Source of the DNA: an uncultured Oscillospiraceae bacterium
GTDB lineage: Bacteria; Bacillota; Clostridia; Oscillospirales; Ruminococcaceae
Direction of reading: 5' to 3'
DNA: 41,639 nt
Assembly (NCBI GenBank): GCA_949737515.1
Contig: CATJCP010000096.1
Coordinates: 1 to 41,639, forward strand
Part shown: one piece after another, positions 22,868 to 32,132 of the stretch
How positions within the stretch are numbered: the first letter of the stretch is position 1
Layout: the number at the start of each line of letters is the position of its first letter
Notes under the pieces: generated by a model
What the model was told of the DNA's origin: nothing
Database searches by the model: none
Seen by the model: the letters and a program-made list of their open reading frames with translations, nothing else
Program-made: the position numbers and the translations under genes

Positions 22868-23911
22868 ATGCTGTCCAATTTCTCAGAGACGGCGATTTTG
22901 ACCAAAATACGGGCTATGTATGGGCAGCGGCTCACCTCGGAGGATTACACGGAGCTGCTGCACAAACAGACGGTGGGAGACGTGGCTGCATATCTGAAAA
23001 ACGAAACCCATTACCGGGACGTTCTGGGGAAGGTTCAGGAAAACCAGATCCACCGGATGTGGCTGGAACAGCTGATACAGATGGAGATATACCGCCAGTA
23101 TCAGCGGATTCTGAGCTTCCACAAGGGCAGCGGGGATTTTTATTCCTATATCCTGCGGGATATTGAGATTAAGATATTGATCCAAGCCATTGGACTGTAC
23201 TATGCCGGCAATGAGGTGAGCCAGGCGGCGGTGGCCTCTTTGCCCACCTATCTGGAAAAACGCCTCTCCTTTGACCTGATCAGTCTGGCCAAGGCAGGGG
23301 ATTTTGGGGAGATGCTCAAGGTGCTGTCCCGGACGGACTATGAAAGGATTCTCCGGCCCTTCCTCCCGCAAGGGGGCGGCCGGCCTGACCTTATGGCCTG
23401 CGAAAATGCCCTGAAAACCTTTTATTTTGACGATCTGTTCAGGAGGATTGACAGGAACTTTCGGGGGACAGTGAAAAAGGACCTTTACACCATTTTCCTA
23501 ACCCATCTGGAACTGCTCAATGTCACCACTGTCCTGCGGATGAAGCGGTTCAGCCATTATGCGCCAAAGGAGATACAGGGACAGCTTCTTCCTGCCCGCA
23601 GCCGTCTGAGCGGGAAGCTTTGGCGGCAGATGGCGGACGCCCCAGGAACCGAAGAGGTTATGAGGCTTCTCTCCTCGTCCAGCTATTCCAAATATATGGA
23701 CGGCAAGGAGTTTACTTATATTGAGTATACTGTAAATTCTATACGGTACCATCTGAGCAGAAGGTTTATCAGCTTTACCACCGGAGCGCCCACAGGATTT
23801 GCCTCTTTTATGGTGCTCAGCGATATTGAACGGGAAAATATCACCAATATCATAGAAGGGATCCGGTATGGAGTTTCCCCGGAGGAAATTGAAAAGTTAC
23901 TCATCCGATAA
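22868..23911 (+). CDS. ntpC: V-type ATPase subunit C (V0 d / AC39 family)
   Basis: The 347-residue all-helical protein matches the subunit C / AC39 family, the socket joining the central rotor shaft to the membrane c-ring. Recognisable stretches are 'KIRAMYGQRLTSEDYTELL' at the start, 'LRDIEIKILIQAI' in the middle and 'ENITNIIEGIRYGVSPEEI' at the end. It lies 26 bp after the stalk gene. In Enterococcus hirae ntpC comes after ntpE; here it is second in the operon, before the subunit I gene. Confidence 0.88.
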   Translation: MLSNFSETAILTKIRAMYGQRLTSEDYTELLHKQTVGDVAAYLKNETHYRDVLGKVQENQIHRMWLEQLIQMEIYRQYQRILSFHKGSGDFYSYILRDIEIKILIQAIGLYYAGNEVSQAAVASLPTYLEKRLSFDLISLAKAGDFGEMLKVLSRTDYERILRPFLPQGGGRPDLMACENALKTFYFDDLFRRIDRNFRGTVKKDLYTIFLTHLELLNVTTVLRMKRFSHYAPKEIQGQLLPARSRLSGKLWRQMADAPGTEEVMRLLSSSSYSKYMDGKEFTYIEYTVNSIRYHLSRRFISFTTGAPTGFASFMVLSDIERENITNIIEGIRYGVSPEEIEKLLIR

Positions 23912-23958
23912 ACGGATTTTATTTTTGATATCATTTATTTAGAAGGGTGGCGATAGGC

Positions 23959-25917
23959 TTGTCAATTACCAAAATGCGGCTGGCAAGCATTACCGGCAGC
24001 ATGGAACGGCTGGACAGCGTTCTGCTCCGCCTGTCCGTTCATGAGGACTTTCACCAGGAGCAGGCCCCTTTTTCCGAGGGACAGGGCCGGGGATTTGTAA
24101 AGATCAGCGGGGAAAATCCCTATACCGAACTCCTCTCCCAGGCCACACAGGTGGGGATGGCGATGGGATACCCATTGGGCCAGAAACCAGCGGCTTCCCT
24201 TTCCGAAGAGTCGTTTTCCAATGAGGAGACTCAAAAATATCTGAACCATATCCTCAGCCGTTATAACCGATTGAAAGGGCAGGAGCGGATCCTCTCCTCC
24301 CGTATGGAGCTGCATCAGAATATCCTCTCCCAGTTGGACCACATTGAAGGGCTGGAGGGCAGTATCGACGACCTGGCCAGCACCGAATACCTGAGCATCC
24401 GCATGGGCAGGCTCCCGGCGGACAACCTATCCAAGCTGGCTTATTATCAGGACCGGGATTTTGTCTTTGCGACTTTTGACTTTGATGGCAAGTACTATTG
24501 GGGCGCCTATTTTACGGTGGACGACCTGGCGCCGGAAATCGACGATATCTTCTCTTCCCTTTTCTTCGAACCTATGTTGGTATCCGACGAGGTTCACGGT
24601 GTGCCGGAGGAGGCCAGGAAGAGGTTTCTCAACCAGCTGGAGGATGAAAAACACAGTATGGAGCTGGTGACCAAGCGAATCAGCACCCTGGTGGAGGATA
24701 ACCGTCAGGAATTTCTGAACCGCTACCAGCGGCTGAAATTTTTGCAGGAAACCTATGAGCTCCGCCGGTATGTCTATCAGCTTAATAACACCTTTTACAT
24801 CCTGGGCTTTGTTCCGGAGGAGCGGGAAAAGGCGTTTGCAGCTGATTTTGAGGATATCCAAGATGTGAAGGTTTCCATGCGCCCCGCTGACAGCGACAAG
24901 CGTCTGACCGCGCCCACTAAGCTGAAAAACAACTGGCTGGTCCGCCCCTTTGAGATGTTTGTGGATATGTATGGGGTTCCCTCCTACACTGATATTGACC
25001 CGACCCCCTTTGTGGCTGTCACCTATGCGCTGCTGTTTGGGGTGATGTTTGGGGACGTGGGCCAGGGGCTGGTGATCTCCCTTGTGGGCTTTTTGATGTG
25101 GAAGTGGAAGAAAATGGCCCTGGGACCCATTTTGGAGCGCATAGGGATTGTGTCCGCTTTTTTTGGACTGCTTTACGGCTCGGTCTTTGGGTTTGAACAT
25201 CTGCTGGACCCCATGTATCATGCCCTGGGCTTTGAGGAAAAGCCCATAGAGGTCATGGCCAACTCAACGACAAACCTGATCCTGATGTCCGCCGTTGGAA
25301 TCGGCGCTGTGCTGATTGTGGTCTGCATTGTCATGAATGTCTGCCTTGGGCTGAAACAGAAGAATTGGGAGCGGGCGCTTCTTTCCCAAAACGGCATTGC
25401 CGGGCTGATTTTCTACGGGTATGTTTTGGCCGCCGCCTGCGGAAAGCTGTTTTTAGGCTTTGATATTCTCAATCCCCTTTGTATCGTCCTGTTTATTGTG
25501 CTCCCCATTCTGGTTATCTTCCTGAAAGAGCCCTTGGAGAAGCTGATACATGGGCAGAAGGAACTGAAGCCAGAGGGCGGAATCGGCGGATATATCATTG
25601 AAAGCTTTTTTGAACTGTTTGAAGTGGTGCTGAGCTTTGTCACCAACACGATGTCCTTCCTGCGGGTAGGTGGATTTATCCTCAGCCATGCCGGAATGAT
25701 GGCGGTGGTGTTTACCCTTTCCGATATGGTCGGTTCAGGCGCAAGCCCAGTGGTTATTATCATCGGCAACCTATTTGTTATGGCGATGGAGGGGCTTATC
25801 GTGGGAATTCAGGCCCTGCGCCTGGAATTCTACGAGATTTTCAGCCGTTTCTATGAGGGGAGCGGAAAGCCCTTTGTGCCGATCTCCCAATCTGTCCAGA
25901 CTTCGCAGCAGGGTTGA
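23959..25917 (+). CDS. ntpI: V-type ATPase subunit I (a-subunit)
   Basis: The ~652-residue protein has a cytoplasmic N-terminal half (about 1-320) and a membrane half with seven or eight helices. The latter begins 'FVAVTYALLFGVMFGDVGQGLV', the characteristic entry to the a-subunit membrane domain, and includes 'FVTNTMSFLRVGGFILSHAGM' and 'GLIVGIQALRLEFYEIFSRFYEG' near the end. The latter two contain the arginines that face the c-ring during ion transfer. The start is uncertain: I prefer TTG at 23959, eight bases after AAGGGTGG, giving a start like LSITKMRLASITG; GTG at 23947 lies inside that site and ATG at 23974 is also possible. Confidence 0.9.
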   Translation: MSITKMRLASITGSMERLDSVLLRLSVHEDFHQEQAPFSEGQGRGFVKISGENPYTELLSQATQVGMAMGYPLGQKPAASLSEESFSNEETQKYLNHILSRYNRLKGQERILSSRMELHQNILSQLDHIEGLEGSIDDLASTEYLSIRMGRLPADNLSKLAYYQDRDFVFATFDFDGKYYWGAYFTVDDLAPEIDDIFSSLFFEPMLVSDEVHGVPEEARKRFLNQLEDEKHSMELVTKRISTLVEDNRQEFLNRYQRLKFLQETYELRRYVYQLNNTFYILGFVPEEREKAFAADFEDIQDVKVSMRPADSDKRLTAPTKLKNNWLVRPFEMFVDMYGVPSYTDIDPTPFVAVTYALLFGVMFGDVGQGLVISLVGFLMWKWKKMALGPILERIGIVSAFFGLLYGSVFGFEHLLDPMYHALGFEEKPIEVMANSTTNLILMSAVGIGAVLIVVCIVMNVCLGLKQKNWERALLSQNGIAGLIFYGYVLAAACGKLFLGFDILNPLCIVLFIVLPILVIFLKEPLEKLIHGQKELKPEGGIGGYIIESFFELFEVVLSFVTNTMSFLRVGGFILSHAGMMAVVFTLSDMVGSGASPVVIIIGNLFVMAMEGLIVGIQALRLEFYEIFSRFYEGSGKPFVPISQSVQTSQQG

Positions 25918-25970
25918 GTTTTCCCTGACATGTTACACATTATGATCAATAAAAATGGAGGTCGTTTTTT

Positions 25971-26408
25971 ATGTCTACTTTTGTGATGTTTCTCATCCCT
26001 CTGGCCGCAGTTGCCCTTTTGATGGCTCCCTTGATCCCCGTTTATACCGGCGTAACCACTGGGAAAAAGGCCCGCCATGCTGTTATCTTTAACCTATGCG
26101 CCTTTTTTGGCGTCTGCCTGATGGCTGTGGTTCTGCCGCTGTCCGGTTTTGTCAGCGCTGCTGATGCGTCATCTGCCGCCGCCGCTGCCTCCACCGCTTC
26201 CGGGTTGGGGTATATTGCCGCCGCCCTGGTTACTGGGATGTCTGCCATTGGCGCAGGTATTGCTGTTGCCGCTGCTGCTCCGGCAGCCATCGGCGCTTTT
26301 TCGGAGGACGCCAAGAACTTTGGTAAAGCCCTGATCTTTGTGGCTCTGGGCGAAGGTGTGGCGCTGTATGGTCTGCTGATCTCTATTTTGATCCTCAATA
26401 AGATTTAA
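25971..26408 (+). CDS. ntpK: V-type ATPase subunit K (c-ring proteolipid)
   Basis: The 145-residue protein has four hydrophobic segments. The first two (residues 4-26 and 37-60) are less typical. The second pair is a classic Gly/Ala-rich c-hairpin, 'GYIAAALVTGMSAIGAGIAV' and 'FGKALIFVALGEGVALYG', with the ion-binding Glu128. Compared with the Na+-pumping Enterococcus NtpK, the glutamine that binds Na+ in the third helix is an alanine here, and the Leu/Thr/Gln ligand group of the second helix is not evident. Proton transport is therefore somewhat favoured, though not proven. GGAGG precedes the ATG at 25971. Confidence 0.88.
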   Translation: MSTFVMFLIPLAAVALLMAPLIPVYTGVTTGKKARHAVIFNLCAFFGVCLMAVVLPLSGFVSAADASSAAAAASTASGLGYIAAALVTGMSAIGAGIAVAAAAPAAIGAFSEDAKNFGKALIFVALGEGVALYGLLISILILNKI

Positions 26409-26453
26409 ACGGATACAGGCCGCCGTACCAACTGCAGGGGAGGCTGACAGGAT

Positions 26454-26762
26454 ATGAAGTTCTTTTTAATCAGCGACAACCGCGATACCCAGATGGGGAT
26501 GCGGCTGGCGGGGATCGAAGGGGTGGTGGTTCATACCGCCGGGGAGGTTTCAGAGCAGCTGGACCTGGCAAAGGCGGATCCGGAGATCGGCGTGGTGCTG
26601 ATCACCCGGAAACTGATCGACCTATGTACCCAGAAGGTTTACGATATCAAGCTCAATGAACGCCGCCCCCTGATTGTAGAAGTCCCTGACCGCCATGGGG
26701 CGGGCAATGTGGGGGATTCCATCGAAAAATACGTGAGCGAGGCAATCGGAATCAAGCTGTAA
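26454..26762 (+). CDS. ntpG: V-type ATPase subunit F (central stalk)
   Basis: The 102-residue protein has the compact alpha/beta fold of subunit F: it opens MKFFLISDNRDTQMGMRLAGI, contains 'GVVLITRKLIDL' and ends with 'PLIVEVPD' and a C-terminal helix. It binds subunit D in the rotating shaft. The gene lies between ntpK and ntpE, a normal position, with AGGGGAGG about ten bases upstream. Confidence 0.92.
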   Translation: MKFFLISDNRDTQMGMRLAGIEGVVVHTAGEVSEQLDLAKADPEIGVVLITRKLIDLCTQKVYDIKLNERRPLIVEVPDRHGAGNVGDSIEKYVSEAIGIKL

Positions 26763-26802
26763 TGCGATTCGCCGGCTGTGCGCATCCGAGAGGTGAAACA
26801 AT

Positions 26803-27420
26803 ATGCCCGTTTTCAACGGAGAGAAGCTCCCTGTACTGAGGCGGCGAATGCTGGAAAAGGCAGAGGCCCAAAGCAAGGCAATGAAGCTGCAAACCGAACA
26901 GCTTCGGGCCCAGCGGCTGGAAAAGGCCAAAAGCCAGGCCCTTCAGGACGCCTACCAGTTCATTCGCGCCCAACAGGGGGATATGAACATTCAGGCCACT
27001 GCTGCGATCTCCCAAAGTGGGATGGAGATGCGAAAAAGGCTCATTTCCCAGCGGGACGAATGTTCGGAGAAGCTCTTTCAGGCTGTTCGGGAGAGGCTGG
27101 AAGCCTTTGTCCTGTCTGGGGAGAGCTATGAGAAATACCTGAAAGCTTCATTTGCCAAGGCCGTCCAGGACGAATGGCCTCTGGCAAAGGAGGCTGTCGT
27201 CCATGTGTGTCCCCAGGACATGAAGTATCAGGAACTGTTCCAGACATCCGCGCCCATACCCTGCCGCGTGGAAGCGGATGAAAGGATACAGATTGGCGGA
27301 TTTATTTTGGAGGATCCGGTCAACGGCCTGCTGTTGGACGAGACGCTGGAGGAAAAGCTTGGCCGGCAGAAGGAATGGTTTTACCGCAACTCAGGGTTTA
27401 CGGTAGAGGCGCAGTTCTAG
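26803..27420 (+). CDS. ntpE: V-type ATPase subunit E (peripheral stalk)
   Basis: The 205-residue protein has a long N-terminal coiled coil (about residues 10-90, rich in Lys, Glu, Gln and Ala) followed by a small globular C-terminal domain with 'GGFILEDPVNGLLLDETLEEKL', the recognisable end of subunit E. It would pair with the coiled-coil subunit encoded first in the operon to form the stator. Start at 26803 with GAGAGGTG just upstream. Confidence 0.88.
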   Translation: MPVFNGEKLPVLRRRMLEKAEAQSKAMKLQTEQLRAQRLEKAKSQALQDAYQFIRAQQGDMNIQATAAISQSGMEMRKRLISQRDECSEKLFQAVRERLEAFVLSGESYEKYLKASFAKAVQDEWPLAKEAVVHVCPQDMKYQELFQTSAPIPCRVEADERIQIGGFILEDPVNGLLLDETLEEKLGRQKEWFYRNSGFTVEAQF

Positions 27421-27491
27421 GATATGAATCATTCGCCGGGGAATACCGGCGCCCAGCCTGTAAACAAACCCTGTCAATAGGAGTGATCAAT

Positions 27492-29276
27492 TTGAACAAG
27501 GGCAATGTCATCTACTCTATCAACGGCCCGGTGGTAACGGTGAGAAACGCGTCCGGCTTTTCCATGATGGAAATGGTGTATGTTGGCGCGAAAAAGCTGA
27601 TAGGGGAGGTCATCTCCATATCCAACGAGGTCACCACCATACAGGTGTATGAGGTGACAACCGGCCTGAAGCCAGGAGAGACGGTGGAAGGCACCGGGGC
27701 GCCTCTTTGCGCCAACCTGGGGCCAGGGATCCTGCGGAACATATTTGACGGCATTGAAAGGCCGCTGAAGGATATTGAAAAGGCGTCGGGACACTTTATT
27801 GCAGAGGGGAGCAGCGCGCCTTCCCTGGACCAGGAAAAAAAGTGGGACGTTACCCTGAAAGTAAAGCCCAGCGATTCCGTTTCAGGGGGGATGGTCTATG
27901 CCTCCTGCCCTGAAACCCCGGCGGTGGAGCACCGCTGTCTGGTCCCTCCCGCCCTTTCCGGAACCATTACCTGGACTGCCCCCAATGGGGAATATACTGT
28001 CCAGGATGTTATCGCAAAGGTACGGGACAAGAAAGGCGTGGAGCACCAGCTGACCCTCTGCCAACGCTGGCCGATCCGTTCTCCCCGGCCTGTCAGCCGC
28101 CGTCTGCCCATTTCCCGCCCTTTGATCACTGGTCAGCGGGTACTGGATACGCTGTTTCCCATCGCCAAGGGCGGAACTGCTGCTGTTCCCGGCGGCTTCG
28201 GCACCGGGAAAACCATGACCCAGCATCAGATCGCCAAATGGTGCGACGCGGATATCATTGTCTATGTGGGCTGCGGTGAACGGGGCAATGAGATGACCCA
28301 GGTGCTGGACGAATTCTCCGAGCTGATCGACCCCCGCACCCAGCGCCCCCTTACCGACAGAACTGTCCTGATTGCAAATACCTCTAATATGCCGGTGGCC
28401 GCCCGTGAGGCGTCTATTTACACAGGGGTGACCCTGGCGGAGTATTACCGGGATATGGGCTACCATGTGGCGGTTATGGCGGATTCCACCTCTCGGTGGG
28501 CGGAGGCCCTGCGGGAGATATCCGGCCGCCTGGAGGAGATGCCCGCTGAGGAGGGGTTTCCGGCTTACCTTCCCTCCCGTATCTCCCAGTTCTATGAACG
28601 GGCCGGATATATGGAGACCAAATGCGGTGCAGAGGGATCAGTTTCTATTATCGGCGCGGTTTCCCCCCAAGGGGCGGATTTTTCGGAGCCGGTTACACAG
28701 AACACCAAACGCTTTGTCCGGTGCTTTTGGGCGCTGGATAAATCCCTGGCATATGCCAGGCACTATGCGGCCATTAACTGGAACCTGAGCTACAGCGAAT
28801 ACCTTGACGACCTTGCCGCCTGGTATAATCGCGAGGTTGATCCCAAGTTTATGGACTGCCGCCGCCAGATCACCTCTCTTCTGGGAGAGGAAAATAAGCT
28901 GATGGAGATTGTCAAGCTCATAGGCGCGGACGTGCTCCCGGATTATCAGAAGCTGATCCTGGAGGTCGCCAAGGTGATCCGGGTTGGTTTCCTTCAGCAG
29001 AACGCCTTCCATAAGGACGACACCTATGTCCCTATGATAAAGCAGTTTAAAATGATGGAGGTCATTCTTTACCTCTACAAAAAGGCAAAAAATCTCGTGG
29101 ACTTTGGCGTCCCGGTAAACTTTATCCGGGAAACCGGGCTGTTCGACAGCTTGATTAAGATTAAATATGAAGTGCCGAACGACCATTTGGAACAGTTTGA
29201 CGGGTATTTCCAGGAAATCGACAGAAAGCTGGAGGCTCTTTCCAAGCCAGAGAGCACTCCGGCAGCTATGGAATAG
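27492..29276 (+). CDS. ntpA: V-type ATPase catalytic subunit A
   Basis: The 594-residue protein has the A-subunit layout: N-terminal barrel starting '[14 protein letters not shown]', the inserted 'non-homologous' region around 95-180, Walker A GGFGTGKT (234-241), '[13 protein letters not shown]' with the catalytic glutamate, and '[19 protein letters not shown]'. It hydrolyses (or makes) ATP in the A3B3 head. The start is a TTG at 27492 six or seven bases after AGGAGTG; the open frame continues upstream but overlaps ntpE and has no site. Length agrees with the family. Confidence 0.96.
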   Translation: MNKGNVIYSINGPVVTVRNASGFSMMEMVYVGAKKLIGEVISISNEVTTIQVYEVTTGLKPGETVEGTGAPLCANLGPGILRNIFDGIERPLKDIEKASGHFIAEGSSAPSLDQEKKWDVTLKVKPSDSVSGGMVYASCPETPAVEHRCLVPPALSGTITWTAPNGEYTVQDVIAKVRDKKGVEHQLTLCQRWPIRSPRPVSRRLPISRPLITGQRVLDTLFPIAKGGTAAVPGGFGTGKTMTQHQIAKWCDADIIVYVGCGERGNEMTQVLDEFSELIDPRTQRPLTDRTVLIANTSNMPVAAREASIYTGVTLAEYYRDMGYHVAVMADSTSRWAEALREISGRLEEMPAEEGFPAYLPSRISQFYERAGYMETKCGAEGSVSIIGAVSPQGADFSEPVTQNTKRFVRCFWALDKSLAYARHYAAINWNLSYSEYLDDLAAWYNREVDPKFMDCRRQITSLLGEENKLMEIVKLIGADVLPDYQKLILEVAKVIRVGFLQQNAFHKDDTYVPMIKQFKMMEVILYLYKKAKNLVDFGVPVNFIRETGLFDSLIKIKYEVPNDHLEQFDGYFQEIDRKLEALSKPESTPAAME

Positions 29277-29289
29277 GGGGAATGGTAGG

Positions 29290-30699
29290 ATGGCTAACCT
29301 GCAGTATAAGGGATTGAGCGAGATCAATGGCCCCCTGATTGCCTTGGACCATGTTTCCGGAGTTTCCTATGAGGAAATGGTCGAGATCGCCCTGGAGGAC
29401 GGAAGCCGCCGTTATGGGCGCGTTGTCCAGATTGAGGGGGATAAGGCCATTGTTCAGGTTTTTGAGGGTACCTCCGGGATGTCCCTGGACAACACCCGCA
29501 CCCGGTTTACCGGCCGCCCGATGGAGATCCCCCTTTCCCCGGAGCTGCTGGGGAGGGTCTTTAACGGGGCGGGCCGCCCCATCGACGGTATGGGGGAAGT
29601 ATATGCCAAGCAGTACGGAGACGTCAATGGACGGCCTTTAAATCCTGTTTCCCGAACCTATCCCCGCAACTACATCAACACCGGCATTTCCACCATCGAT
29701 TGTATGACGACATTGATCCGTGGGCAGAAGCTTCCCATCTTTTCCGGGTCCGGCATGTCCCATAACAAGCTGGCGGTGCAGATTGTACGCCAGGCCCAGA
29801 TCACTGGGGAGGACAACGCCAGCTTCTGCGTCATCTTTGCCGCCATGGGCGTGACCAACGACGTGGCCGACTATTTCCGCCGTTCCTTTGAGGAATCCGG
29901 CGTTATGTCCAAGGTTGTGATGTTCCTCAACCTCTCCAACGATCCCATTATTGAGCGCATTCTCACCCCCAAATGCGCCCTGACCGCCGCCGAGTACCTT
30001 GCCTTTGAACACGGGATGCACGTTTTGGTGATCTTGACCGACATCACCTCTTATTGTGAGGCTCTGCGCGAATTCAGCTCGTCAAAAGGTGAGATCCCCG
30101 GCAGAAAGGGATATCCCGGCTACCTCTACTCTGACCTGGCCTCCCTTTACGAAAGGGCCGGTATTGTGGCGGGCAGGAAGGGTTCCGTGACGCAGATTCC
30201 CATCCTCACCATGCCCAACGACGACATCACCCACCCGGTCCCGGACCTGACGGGATACATCACCGAGGGGCAGATCGTCCTTGACCGTTCCCTGGAACAA
30301 AGCGGATGCTATCCTCCTATCGGCGTGCTGCCCTCCCTTTCCCGTTTGATGAAGGACGGCATTGGCGCAGGATTTACCAGGGACGACCATTCGGCGGTTT
30401 CCAACCAGCTCTTTGCGTCCTACGCCAAGGTGCAGGACGCCCGCGCCCTGGCCTCTGTCATCGGCGAGGAGGAGCTCTCTAAGGTAGACCAGATGTATAT
30501 GGAGTTCGGCAGGATGTTTGAGAAATTCTTCGTATCCCAGGGAGCGGATGAAAACCGGACCATCGAACAGACCCTGGACCTGGGCTGGAAGCTGCTTTCG
30601 CTGCTGCCAATAGAGGAGCTGGACCGAGTGGACAACGAGATTCTGAAGAAGCATTATGTGGAAAACGCCGCCCAGGAATTCCAAGAAGGCAGGTCCTGA
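29290..30699 (+). CDS. ntpB: V-type ATPase regulatory subunit B
   Basis: The 469-residue protein has the B-subunit features: start '[15 protein letters not shown]', a P-loop relative without the catalytic Walker lysine arrangement ([14 protein letters not shown]), '[13 protein letters not shown]', and '[17 protein letters not shown]', which contains the region contributing to the A-subunit nucleotide site. It alternates with subunit A in the head. ATG at 29290, 13 bp after the ntpA stop, with AGGGGG upstream. Confidence 0.96.
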   Translation: MANLQYKGLSEINGPLIALDHVSGVSYEEMVEIALEDGSRRYGRVVQIEGDKAIVQVFEGTSGMSLDNTRTRFTGRPMEIPLSPELLGRVFNGAGRPIDGMGEVYAKQYGDVNGRPLNPVSRTYPRNYINTGISTIDCMTTLIRGQKLPIFSGSGMSHNKLAVQIVRQAQITGEDNASFCVIFAAMGVTNDVADYFRRSFEESGVMSKVVMFLNLSNDPIIERILTPKCALTAAEYLAFEHGMHVLVILTDITSYCEALREFSSSKGEIPGRKGYPGYLYSDLASLYERAGIVAGRKGSVTQIPILTMPNDDITHPVPDLTGYITEGQIVLDRSLEQSGCYPPIGVLPSLSRLMKDGIGAGFTRDDHSAVSNQLFASYAKVQDARALASVIGEEELSKVDQMYMEFGRMFEKFFVSQGADENRTIEQTLDLGWKLLSLLPIEELDRVDNEILKKHYVENAAQEFQEGRS

Positions 30700-30755
30700 C
30701 CTTTCGGCAGACTGTGCACAATATAGAGTTTAGGGATTAGTTAGGAGGCGGCCTT

Positions 30756-31370
30756 ATGGCAGACCAGATTTTTCCAACCAAGGGAAACCTGATGGCGGCA
30801 AAGAAATCCCTGGAATTCTCCAGGATGGGCTATGACCTGATGGACCGGAAGCGGAACATCCTGATCCGGGAAATGATGCTGCTCATTGACAAAACAAAGG
30901 CCCTGCGGGAGGAGATTGACCAGACCTTCCGAAAGGCGTACCTTGCCCTTCAGGCCGCTAATATATCGCTGGGGGTCATCGACGAGATGGCCAATGCCGT
31001 CCCCATAGAGACAGGGGTATCTCTGACCTATCGCAGCGTTATGGGGGCGGAAATCCCCCAGGTGCGACTGAAGGAGAAGCCGGAGGAGATGTACTACAGC
31101 CTGTATGGAACCAACTCCACATTGGACGAGGCCTATTTCTGCTTTGAAAAGGTAAAGAAGCTCACAGTTGTTCTGGCAGAGGTAGAGAACAGCGCTTACC
31201 GGCTGGCCAACGCCATTCGCAAGACCCAGAGAAGGGCCAATGCCCTGAAAAACATCATTATTCCCAACTTTGAATTTACCGTCAAGTTTATCACCGAGGC
31301 CCTGGAGGAAAAGGAGAGGGAGGAATTCTCCCGCCTGAAAGTGATCAAGGCGAACAAGTGGAAGGAATAA
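30756..31370 (+). CDS. ntpD: V-type ATPase subunit D (central rotor shaft)
   Basis: The 204-residue protein is two long helices forming a coiled coil, beginning 'FPTKGNLMAAKKSLEFSRMGYDLMDRKRNIL' (split here as family landmarks KGNL and LLDRKRNIL-like) and closing with 'QRRANALKNIIIPN', both typical of subunit D. It transmits rotation between head and c-ring. TTAGGAGG precedes the ATG at 30756. It is the last gene before the terminator. Confidence 0.94.
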   Translation: MADQIFPTKGNLMAAKKSLEFSRMGYDLMDRKRNILIREMMLLIDKTKALREEIDQTFRKAYLALQAANISLGVIDEMANAVPIETGVSLTYRSVMGAEIPQVRLKEKPEEMYYSLYGTNSTLDEAYFCFEKVKKLTVVLAEVENSAYRLANAIRKTQRRANALKNIIIPNFEFTVKFITEALEEKEREEFSRLKVIKANKWKE

Positions 31371-31378
31371 GGCGCTGG

Positions 31379-31415
31379 GCACCCCTACTCTGATGAAGAG
31401 CGGGGGTGCTTATTT
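31379..31415 (+). terminator. Terminator of the V-type ATPase operon
   Basis: GCACCCC (31379-31385) pairs with GGGGTGC (31403-31409), with an inner CTCT/AGAG pairing, followed by TTATTT. It starts eight bases after the ntpD stop. Confidence 0.75.
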
Positions 31416-31460
31416 AACGTAGGAGATAGTTTTATACAGGCCATTAGTTAATGAGAGTAG

Positions 31461-31491
31461 TTGACGAATAGTATTATATATGATATCATAT
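31461..31491 (+). promoter_or_regulatory. Promoter and overlapping palindromic operator of the RelE/HicB-like pair
   Basis: TTGACG (31461-31466), 17 bases, then TATCAT (31484-31489). A perfect 14-bp palindrome, ATATGATATCATAT (31478-31491), covers the -10. Type II antitoxins with ribbon-helix-helix domains usually repress their own promoter through such sites, so this is the likely autoregulatory operator. Confidence 0.6.
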
Positions 31492-31511
31492 TATAGAATG
31501 GAGTGGGTTCA

Positions 31512-31766
31512 ATGGAATTACTGTTAAAAAAACAGCCACAGAAGTATCTTGCAAGTGTGGATGAGCGAACCCGCCAAAAGCTGTGGAGGGCTTTAGATGA
31601 AATTAAAATGCTGGATGGAGATATTGACAGGTTAGAAGGATATAAAAACCGTTATCGTTATAAAATAGATCACTACCGGATTATTTTTGACTGGGTAAAA
31701 AATGAAATTGTAATTGTAGTGGTAGAGATCAATACCAGAACCAATATAAAATATCGAAGGAGATAG
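31512..31766 (+). CDS. RelE/ParE-superfamily toxin
   Basis: The 84-residue basic protein has the RelE/ParE pattern: an N-terminal helical hairpin ('YLASVDERTRQKLWRALDEI'), then strands containing 'RLEGYKNRYRYKIDHYRIIF' and a basic end 'KYRRR'. The run of Arg and Tyr residues in the strands is where RelE-type toxins bind and cut mRNA on the ribosome, but exact catalytic residues cannot be fixed. ATG at 31512 after GGAGTGGG; a GTG three codons earlier is inside that site. The toxin gene precedes the antitoxin gene by six bases, the reverse of the common order for RelBE. Confidence 0.78.
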   Translation: MELLLKKQPQKYLASVDERTRQKLWRALDEIKMLDGDIDRLEGYKNRYRYKIDHYRIIFDWVKNEIVIVVVEINTRTNIKYRRR

Positions 31767-31772
31767 AGAATT

Positions 31773-32057
31773 ATGCGAAAAGAAGTCTCTCTTGAGGAAG
31801 TAGAGCGCCGGAGAGCTGAAATTGATGCCAGGGGTTCGGTAAAATTGACGGCAGAAGAAGCTTTAAGCCTGGCTGAAGCAGAGGCGATGGACGATGGAAC
31901 AGCCATTAGGTTGGAAGAATTTAAGGACAGCTTGGAGGACTACAGCGGTAAGCTGGTTCTGCGGATTCCCCGCAGCCTCCATAAGGAGCTGAAGGAAGAG
32001 GCCAAGGCTGAGGGAGTGAGCCTCAATCAATATATGCTTTATAAGCTTGCAAGGTAA
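31773..32057 (+). CDS. HicB-like ribbon-helix-helix antitoxin
   Basis: The 94-residue acidic protein ends with 'SGKLVLRIPRSLHKELKEEA' and 'GVSLNQYMLYKLA', the Arc-type DNA-binding domain found at the C-terminus of HicB antitoxins. The N-terminal ~50 residues are acidic and probably wrap the toxin; they are not the usual HicB RNase-H-like domain. AAGGAGATAG precedes the ATG at 31773. Partner identity is inferred from the six-base spacing to the RelE-like gene. Confidence 0.78.
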   Translation: MRKEVSLEEVERRRAEIDARGSVKLTAEEALSLAEAEAMDDGTAIRLEEFKDSLEDYSGKLVLRIPRSLHKELKEEAKAEGVSLNQYMLYKLAR

Positions 32058-32065
32058 TATTCTGG

Positions 32066-32109
32066 AGATAACAAGGCCCCGTTCTTTGCAAAGCGGGGCC
32101 TTGTTATCT
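32066..32109. terminator. Bidirectional terminator between antitoxin and DHHW genes
   Basis: A 16-bp stem (32066-32081 with 32094-32109) encloses a loop with a further CTTT/AAAG pairing. It serves both the plus-strand antitoxin gene and the minus-strand DHHW gene. Confidence 0.85.
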
Positions 32110-32132
32110 ATTCTGAGGAAATTTCCGGCGGT

